A stretch of 64,000 nucleotides of DNA from the NCBI RefSeq assembly GCF_019175385.1, contig NC_083343.1, positions 51,978,457-52,042,456 on the forward strand, written 5' to 3'. Below, in pieces: positions 57,331-64,000 of the stretch. The translations under genes and the position numbers were made by a program. Source of the stretch: Lycium barbarum. Its lineage: Eukaryota > Streptophyta > Magnoliopsida > Solanales > Solanaceae. Numbering within the stretch: position 1 is the first letter of the stretch; the number at the start of each line of letters is the position of its first letter. A model generated the notes under the pieces. The model did not search any database. It was not told the DNA's origin and was given only the letters and a program-made list of their open reading frames with translations.

Positions 57331-58620
57331 ATACTAGTAAAGAGAAAGGCTACAGCAGCCCAAAGGGGCAAGATAGCGGCAGTAAAGCTGGCTGAAACAA
57401 CACTGCCAGCAGTTGTAGAGGATAGTGAGTCCCAGAATGCCGCTCAATCTCAGTCCTCCCAGACAGTGCCTATTTCTGAGGAGCGCGAGGGAGCCTCAGC
57501 TCCCGCTCTAGCACCTCCGGCCTCTCCACCGGATGCTTCAGGCAAGATGTAAAAGAGTTCATTCATTTGCTAACTCAATTGGTTGCTGTTCAGACTCAGC
57601 GGCAAAGTGCAGGGCAAGGTGATAGGGTTGTTAGTGCAAGGGCCCGTGACTTCATTAGCTTAAAACCTTCGGAATTCTTTGGATCAAAGCCGGATGAGGA
57701 CCCTCAAAATTTTATTGATGGTATGTTGAGGACGCTTCGGTTGATACATGCTTCTGACACCGATTCGGTGGAGTTAGCGTCCTATAGATTGAGGGATGTC
57801 TCGATCCATTGGTACACGGTTTGGATGGCTTCACGGGGAGCCAATGCATCTCTCCCGGTATGGCAAGAGTTTTTTGATGCTTTCCTCCGACACTATATGC
57901 TTCCTGAAGTTCGGTGAGCTAGAGCTGATAAGCTCTTAAATTTGAGGCCAGGTAGCATGAGTGCTTTAGAGTACAGTGTCTGCTTCAATTCTTTGGCTAG
58001 GCATGATTCGGTCATGGTACTGGATATGGATGACTGAGTGCACCTATTTGTGAAAGGCCTAGGGCCGCATTTGATGGATAGGTGCTTGACGGCGTCCCTT
58101 CAGGACAATGTGGATATTTCACGCATTCAGGCCCATGCTCAGAATTTAGAAGAAAGCCTACAACAGCAAAGAAGTGAGCGTGAGCATGATAGGGGACATA
58201 GAAAGAGGGCCAGATTGTCGGGTCCGATGAGTGAGTTTAGAGGCGGGCATAGACGGCGGTTTTCAAGGAATTCAGGCCGTTCTATGACTAGTGCGCCTCC
58301 ACGGTTTTTAGGCTAGAGATTTGATAGATCCACTCATTCCGGGCCAAGTCAGAGCTTTTCGGGATCTCAGTTCAGAGGTGATTCGGGTCTGGCAAGGCCA
58401 CACGTGCCACGATGTTCCCAGTGTGGGAAGTTACATTGGGGTCCATGCCGATTGGGTTCAGAGGTTTGCTATTCATGTGGCCGACCAGGCCATATTATGC
58501 GTGAATGCCCCTCAGTTCATGGTAGAGGTAGGACCCAACCTTCAGGGTCGATAGCCGGATCTTCACCGTCTATACAACCTATGGGGCCAGGTTTGGATGC
58601 GCCAGTCGGTCATGGTAGAG
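57331..58620 (+). pseudogene. gag: B3 gag, start codon lost
   Basis: The codon after TATTTCAG that is ATG in B1 and B2 is ATA here (57331). KRKATAAQRGK matches the other Gag N-termini. A frameshift lies near 57550. The gag core follows at 57567-57917 (FFGSKPDEDPQNFIDGMLRT), then stops at 57915, 58035 and 58314. The zinc knuckle CYSCGRPGHIMREC lies at about 58465-58510. Confidence 0.85.
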
Positions 58621-59354
58621 GCCGAGTGAGAGTCCCTAGTTCTAGCGGTCCTCAGCACCGTACTTATGCTTTGGCTGGACACTCAGATCTTGAGTCTTCT
58701 CCTGATGTGGTCACAGGTATATTATCGGTATTTTCTCATGATGTATATGCTTTGATTGATCCGGGCTCCACATTGTCATATGTTACTCCGTATATTGCGG
58801 GTCGATTTATAGTCGAACCGGAGTTGATAAAACCTTTTGAGATGTCTACACCGGTTGGTGAATCGGTAATAGCTAGCTGAGTATATAGAAACTGTATAGT
58901 TGTTATTTGTGACCATCGTACTATAGTTGACTTGCATGAGCTAAAAATGGTAGACTTTGATGTTATTATGGGCATGGATTGGTCGGCTTCTTGCTATGCC
59001 AATGTTGATTGTAGAATGAAAATGGTTCGTTTCCAATTTCCGGGAGAACCAGTTTTAGAATGGAAAGGGAATACTGCGTCACCAAAAGATAGGTTTATTT
59101 CCTATCTAAAGGCAAGGAAAATGATCACGAAATGATGCGTTTATCATCTAGTTCGGGTTCAAGATGTAGAAGTTGAACCACCGATTCTTCAGTTAGTCCC
59201 CGTGGTGAATGAATTTCCGGATGTGTTCCCGGAAAAACTTCCAGGCCTCCCTCCTGAGCGGTAGATTGATTTTTCTATTGATGTCTTGCCAGGCACTAAG
59301 CCTATATCTATTCCTCCTTATAGAATGGCTCCCGCAGAATTGAAAGATTTGAAG
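58621..59354 (+). pseudogene. pol: B3 protease and RT start
   Basis: Protease motif LIDPGSTLSYVTP near 58750-58790 and IMGMDWSASCYANVDC near 58965-59010. Stops at 58878 and 59133. The RT lead-in (VVNEFPDVFPEKLPGLPP) runs to DLKEHV-like text, where the solo LTR 59360-61701 cuts it. Confidence 0.85.
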
Positions 59355-59504
59355 GAGCATGTTACACCTCGGAAATTTTTCCATACTTGTGTGATGAGTA
59401 GGACAACGAAAGGCTTGGGTGCATGATGTTTTTCTTAAGTCAGGAATGGCAAATTATGAATTTTTGGAAATAAGGAAGTGGCGGAGAATTTTCAGCTCAA
59501 TGGT

Positions 59505-59765
59505 CGTAAAGGGCACTATACGGCCCGTAAAGTGATTTACGGACCGTATAGTGCAATCGTCCTCCAGCTATCCAAAAATTTCAAGTTCTGTCAAAGTGTT
59601 GAACGACTTGGAGGATGGCTCGTAAATTGGTTTACGGACCGTAAACCTCGGTCGTAAACTGCCATGTCCCTTAGCCAAACTTTCTGTTTTTGAAATGCTT
59701 AAAAACGATCGCGGAGGACGGACCGTAAACCACAATACGGTCCGTAAACTGCGGTTTACGACCAC
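59505..59765 (+). promoter_or_regulatory. U3 palindrome cluster (solo LTR)
   Basis: TTTACGGACCGTAAA replaces TATACGGACCGTATA: both arms changed together. Three main copies and several halves. Confidence 0.65.
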
Positions 59766-61241
59766 TGTTCATCCCGACAATTTTTCATTAAAGATCAGTT
59801 TTGTGATTATTAAAAGGAACTTAGGCTTCATTTCATTTCATTTTTCTTCCATACAACTCAAGAATGCTCTAGAACTCTCCAAATATTTCCTCCATAAGAA
59901 TTCAAGAGAATCAAAGGGAACATCAAGATCAACACCACTAAATTCATGAAAACAAGTGTAAGAACACATCAAAGGATCATCTAAGTCAAGAAATCCTTAA
60001 AGGGGTGGGACTAGGGTTTTGGCTAAGTGAAGTATTTCAACTCAAGGCCTGTTCAATCATCAGTTAAGGTATGTTTCATAACTATACCACGTGATTCAAG
60101 GTATTGGAAGGCTTAGATACTTAAAATGTAGAAGAACATAGGAATGGGTCATTATTGAGTGAATAGTGACATAAATGAAGGGTAGTGGAAATGAATCATG
60201 AATGTTGAAGTGTTGTGAATACAAATACGATATAAATGATGTTTATAACGTGAAACAAGTAGTAAATGCACGAAAGCACTAAGGTGAGCTATAGGGATAA
60301 ATATGGGAAAATTGGAGAAAAATGGTGGATTTTGCTAATGGTGCATAAATGATGATTTTGATTGCGATATTGTGAATAGAATTGTGAATGTTGGGGGTAG
60401 AGATAGAACATGGGAAAAATAGTATAAACGAAGGAAGTACTGCCCAAACTTTCCTAGAACTAGTGATCCGTTCTTGTAGTTAATTAACTAATGAAGTACG
60501 AATTCTCTCATGAAGGTGACGACGTGGTATCGAAGAATAAGTAGACAAAAACTTAGCTAAACGGCAAGGTATGTCAGGCTAGTCCTTTCTTTCCAATGGC
60601 ATGAATCTTTCCATGTGCTCCTATATTCCAAAAAGTTAAATGCCTATATGAAATAAGTTATACGATATGATGATGCTAGGATGATGATGATGTTCGTCCT
60701 TTCCTACACTCACCTTATGTACTAGTCCTTTCAAGGTGAGGCAGAATGTTCGTAATTGCTCCATAAAGTAATCGGGGGGTCACGACCTTACGTCACCCCT
60801 ATAGAGTAAAGTTGTTCTCAAACCTTACGCATGTGATATGATAAGATAAGTATTTTACAATGAGTACATTATTATGATTATTTTATGATAAGCATGGCAT
60901 GAGAATTGCATACCGGGCCTAGTTGGCCGGGTAGACACCGCTTCGGCGGGCGGCGATACAGATACACCACGACCTTCGGGCGTGGGCAGACAGCACTAGT
61001 GGGCGGCATGAGATGGTACCCCGGACGTGGGAGGCCTAAACGCGGGCTTATATTATTGATTATCACACCGTTCCGACATGGGCGGGCAGCTTGCATATGA
61101 TACATACATGTTACGATGATAAGTATGAGTAAGACAGCATGCATTATTCCATTTATGATTATCGGTCAGATCCATATGCTTTATATTGATGCTCTCATTA
61201 TATTATTGATGCCTTTCTTCATTGTTCATGCCTCTCATACT

Positions 61242-61296
61242 CAGTACAATACTCATACTGACGTCCCTTCTTTGGACGCTGTGTTCATGCCCACAG
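61242..61296 (+). other. three-hairpin LTR module (solo LTR)
   Basis: CAGTAC/ATACTG (one mismatch), ACGTCC/GGACG, CTGTG/CACAG. The later hairpin GACGGA/TCCGTC lies at 61416-61434. Confidence 0.65.
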
Positions 61297-61701
61297 GTAG
61301 ACAGGGAGGCGAGCTTGATCCAGATACTTAGGAGCTGTCAGCTGTTGGGAGCACTCCATTGTTCGGAGGTGCATATGATTTCTCTTTGGTATATATGTAT
61401 ATATATTTTGGGCACGACGGAGTCTTGTTCCGTCTATGTATTCATTATAACATTAGAGGCTCGTAGATACGTAGTGTGGGTCAGGTGGTCTCAAAAGATG
61501 CTATTATTATGTATATATTATTTTGATGGCCGAGAGACATATGTATATAAAGTACTTACGTTTTGATACAAATTATGTTTCCTATGCTTTCATGCGTAAA
61601 ATTGGCAAAAGATTATTAAATGAGTAAAATGAGTAGTAGAGTGAGCGGTGCTCGGTATCTAGCTCCGGGTACCCGTCGCGGCCCCTAGTTGGGTCGTGAC
61701 A

Positions 61702-62860
61702 GAGCAATTGAAATATTTGCTTGAGAAAGGCTTTATTAGGCCTAGTTCATCCCCGTGGGGAGCACCCGTATTGTTTGTCAGAAAGAAAGATGGCTCCTTG
61801 AGAATGTGCATTGACTATCGGCAACTGAATAAGGTGACGATTAAGAACAAATATCCTCTTCCGAGGATTGATGACTTATTTAACCAATTATAAGGTGCCA
61901 AATGGTTTTGAAAGATAGATTTGAGGTCCGGGTATCATAAAGTAAGAGTTAGGAAGAAAGATATCCCTAAGACAGCCTTCAGAACAAGATATGGTCATTA
62001 TGAGTTCCGGGTAATGTCGTTTGGGCTGACTAATGCACCAACTATATTTATGGATTTGATGAACAACGTGTTCAGGCCCTTCCTAGATCTATTTGTGATT
62101 GTATTCATCGATGATATCTTGGTGTATTCTAGATCCGAGGCAGAACATGCGGATCATTTGCGTACTGTCCTTAGAGTTCTTCGAACTCGATAGTTGTTTG
62201 CAAAATTTTCTAAGTGTGAGTTTTGGTTGAACTCAGTGACATTTCTGGGGCACATTGTTGCAGCCGATGGTATTCGGGTAGATAGCCGAAAGATTGAGGC
62301 CGTGAAGACTTGGCCAAGGCCCACAACTCCTACGGAGGTTCATAGCTTCTTGGGCTTAGCAGGTTATTACAGGAGATTTGTTGAGGGTTTTTCTTCTATT
62401 TCTACACCACTCACAAAGCTGACACAGAAATCAGCCAAGTTCATTGGATAGATGCTTGTTAACGTAGTTTCCAAGAGTTAAAAGATAGATTGACTTCTGC
62501 CCCAGTCCTGACACTTCCAGAGGGATTGGAAGGATATGTTGTTTATTACAATACTTCAGGCGTTGGGATAGGCTGTGTGTTGAAGCAACATGGTAAGGTG
62601 ATTGCGTATGCTTCGAGGCAATTACGGAAACATGAGAAAGATTATCCGACCCATGATCTAGAATTGGCTGCAGTGGTTCATGCATTAAAAATATGGAGAC
62701 ATTATTTATATAGTGTCCATGTGGATATTTATACAATCATAAGAGTCTCCAGTACATCTTCAAGCAGAAAGAGTTGAATTTGCGGCAACGACGATGGTTG
62801 GAATTGCTAAAAGATTATGATGTTGATATCCTATATCACCCCGGAATGGCAAATGTTGTG
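61702..62860 (+). pseudogene. pol: B3 reverse transcriptase and RNase H, decayed
   Basis: RT shows [41 protein letters not shown] and the catalytic FIDDILVYS, with stops at 61891, 61909 and 62191. A frameshift at about 62445 precedes RNase H. There YCDASG has become YYNTSG, losing the first catalytic Asp. The Glu motif [11 protein letters not shown] is kept, and one base lost near 62736 breaks the TDHKSLQY motif. RNase H is therefore dead twice over. Confidence 0.88.
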
Positions 62861-64000
62861 GCTGATTCTCTTAGCCGCAGATCTATAGGAAGTTTGTATG
62901 ATGTACGACCAGAGAAGAGAGAAATGGCTCGTGAGCTCCAGCAGTTAGCTACCCTAGGAGTTCGAGTAGGGGACTCAGGTAACAGGGGAACTACCATTCA
63001 GAATTCAGCAGTCTCGTCGCTAGTAGCGAAAGTGAAAGAGCGACAATACGAAGATTCCATGCTAATGCATTACAGAGATACACTCCCTCAAAAAGAGGAG
63101 TCATCATTTGAGATTTCAGAAGACGGAGTCCTTCGATGTCAAGGCAGATTATGTGTTCCTGATGTGGCAGGTTTATGCCACCAATTATTGAGAGAAGCCC
63201 ATTGCTCCGGTTATTCTGTTTACCCTGGACCGACGACAATGTACCATGATCTTAAGTATATATATTGGTGGAATGGGATGAAGAAAGATATAGCGGAATT
63301 CGTAGCCCAATGTCCCAACTGTCAACAAGTGAAAATCGAGCACCAAAAGCCGGGCGGATTGTTGCAAGCTATAAAAATTCCAACTTGGAAGTGGAAAGTA
63401 ATTAACATGGACTTCATTACAGGTTTACCCCGTTCTCGACATAAGTATGATTCTATATGGGTGATTGTGGATAGACTCACGAAGTCAGCTCATTTCTTAC
63501 CAGTCAGAACGACATATGTGGCGGAAGATTATGCAAAGCTTTATGTTAAAGAGATAGTGCGAATTCATGTTGTTCCAATATCTATTATCTCTGATAGAGG
63601 GACTCAGTTTACAGCAAATTTCTGGAAGTCCTCCCAAGAGGGTTTAGGTACCCAAGTGAGCCTTAGCACGGCATTTCATCCGCAGACTGATGGACAAGCT
63701 GAACGTACCTTTCAGACTCTTGAGGATATGTTACGGGCATGTATGATAGATTTTGGAGGTAATTGGGATTATCACTTGCCATTCATTGAATTTTCTTATA
63801 ATAATAGTTATCATTCTAGCATTCAAATGGCACCGTATGAGGCTTTATATGGGCAAAAGTGTAGATCCCCAATTGGGTGGTTCGAGGTAGGAGAGACTAA
63901 GTTGATAGGGCCAGACTTGGTCCAGCAAGCCATAGAGAAAGTCAAGCTTATACAAGGTCGGTTATTAGCAGCCCAAAGTCGTCAAAATACCTATGCGGAT
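62861..64000 (+). pseudogene. pol: B3 integrase, open to the window end
   Basis: From about 62762 the frame reads through without a stop to 64000. The zinc finger keeps CPNCQQ but its second His is Tyr (VYPG for IHPG). The catalytic triad is intact: [29 protein letters not shown]. The chromodomain end and 3' LTR are outside the window. It belongs to the same Tekay-like lineage as B2. Confidence 0.85.

Larger units (their letters stand above)
59360..61701 (+). mobile_element. solo B-type LTR inside B3 pol
   Basis: 2342 bp, TGTTACACCTCGG...GGGTCGTGACA, flanked by GAGCA on both sides (59355-59359, 61702-61706). RT text stops at one border and continues in register at the other. It has a leader donor TTAAG|GTATGT (GT at 60069), a second donor AAG|GTATGT at 60569, a palindrome cluster at 59505-59765 and the hairpin module. 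Confidence 0.95.

Overview
The window is repetitive plant nuclear DNA, probably from a dicot and most likely a solanaceous species. The clues are Tekay/Del-like Ty3/gypsy chromovirus proteins, a Tat/Ogre-type LTR end, initiator-Met-tRNA primer sites (TGGTATCAGAGC) and plant-style U3 promoters. I see no intact host gene, tRNA, rRNA or CRISPR array. Most open frames are chance readings of LTRs or decayed retrotransposon genes.

Layout, with family names coined here. 1-1435: minus LTR (B0) inserted in a plus A-type LTR (1436-3137), itself in a C-type LTR (to 3841). 3842-6213: noncoding C interior. 6214-10136: a plus gypsy element B1, truncated at its 5' end and internally deleted. 10137-16092 plus 25638-26945: minus gypsy element B2 with decayed gag-pol; its 5' LTR was split by the complete minus non-autonomous element A1 (16093-25632, duplication TAACC). 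27263-36950: a second complete minus non-autonomous element, A2 (duplication ATAAC), at the edge of a 55-bp tandem array. 37237-49958: three-level nest of a solo LTR F (duplication AGACT) holding a minus solo LTR D' (GCAGT) holding a complete plus non-autonomous element D (39391-48286, CAAAG). About 50600-51894: Tat/Ogre-like LTR end. 51895-53677: broken copia RT split by a foldback TIR element. 53678-64000: nested B-type LTRs and gypsy element B3, whose RT is split by a solo LTR (59360-61701, duplication GAGCA); B3 runs off the window.

How the parts work together. B-type elements encode Gag, protease, RT/RNase H and integrase. A and D have long LTRs (3.0-3.2 kb) but no coding capacity. All families nevertheless share a cis-acting toolkit: (1) a stem-loop 31-56 nt after the primer site whose loop usually holds a self-complementary hexamer (GCGCGC, GTGCAC, GGGCCC), with arms that covary between families, like a retroviral dimerisation signal; (2) a row of three small hairpins about 400-450 nt before the LTR end, also covarying; (3) a possible spliced leader, with a GTAAGN-type donor soon after the TATA box, a mini-exon of fixed length per family (A 47 nt, B 52-53 nt, D 51 nt) ending in AG|GTATGT, and a CAG/TAG acceptor just before gag; (4) clusters of covarying palindromes TATACGGNCCGTATA / TTTACGGNCCGTAAA in B-type U3; (5) a 9-bp hairpin beside the polypurine tract. 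I infer that these signals let coding-free elements be transcribed, packaged and reverse-transcribed by B-like partners, and that splicing may separate translated RNA (without primer site and dimer hairpin) from packaged RNA. These are readings by eye; no alignment, folding program or RNA data was available.
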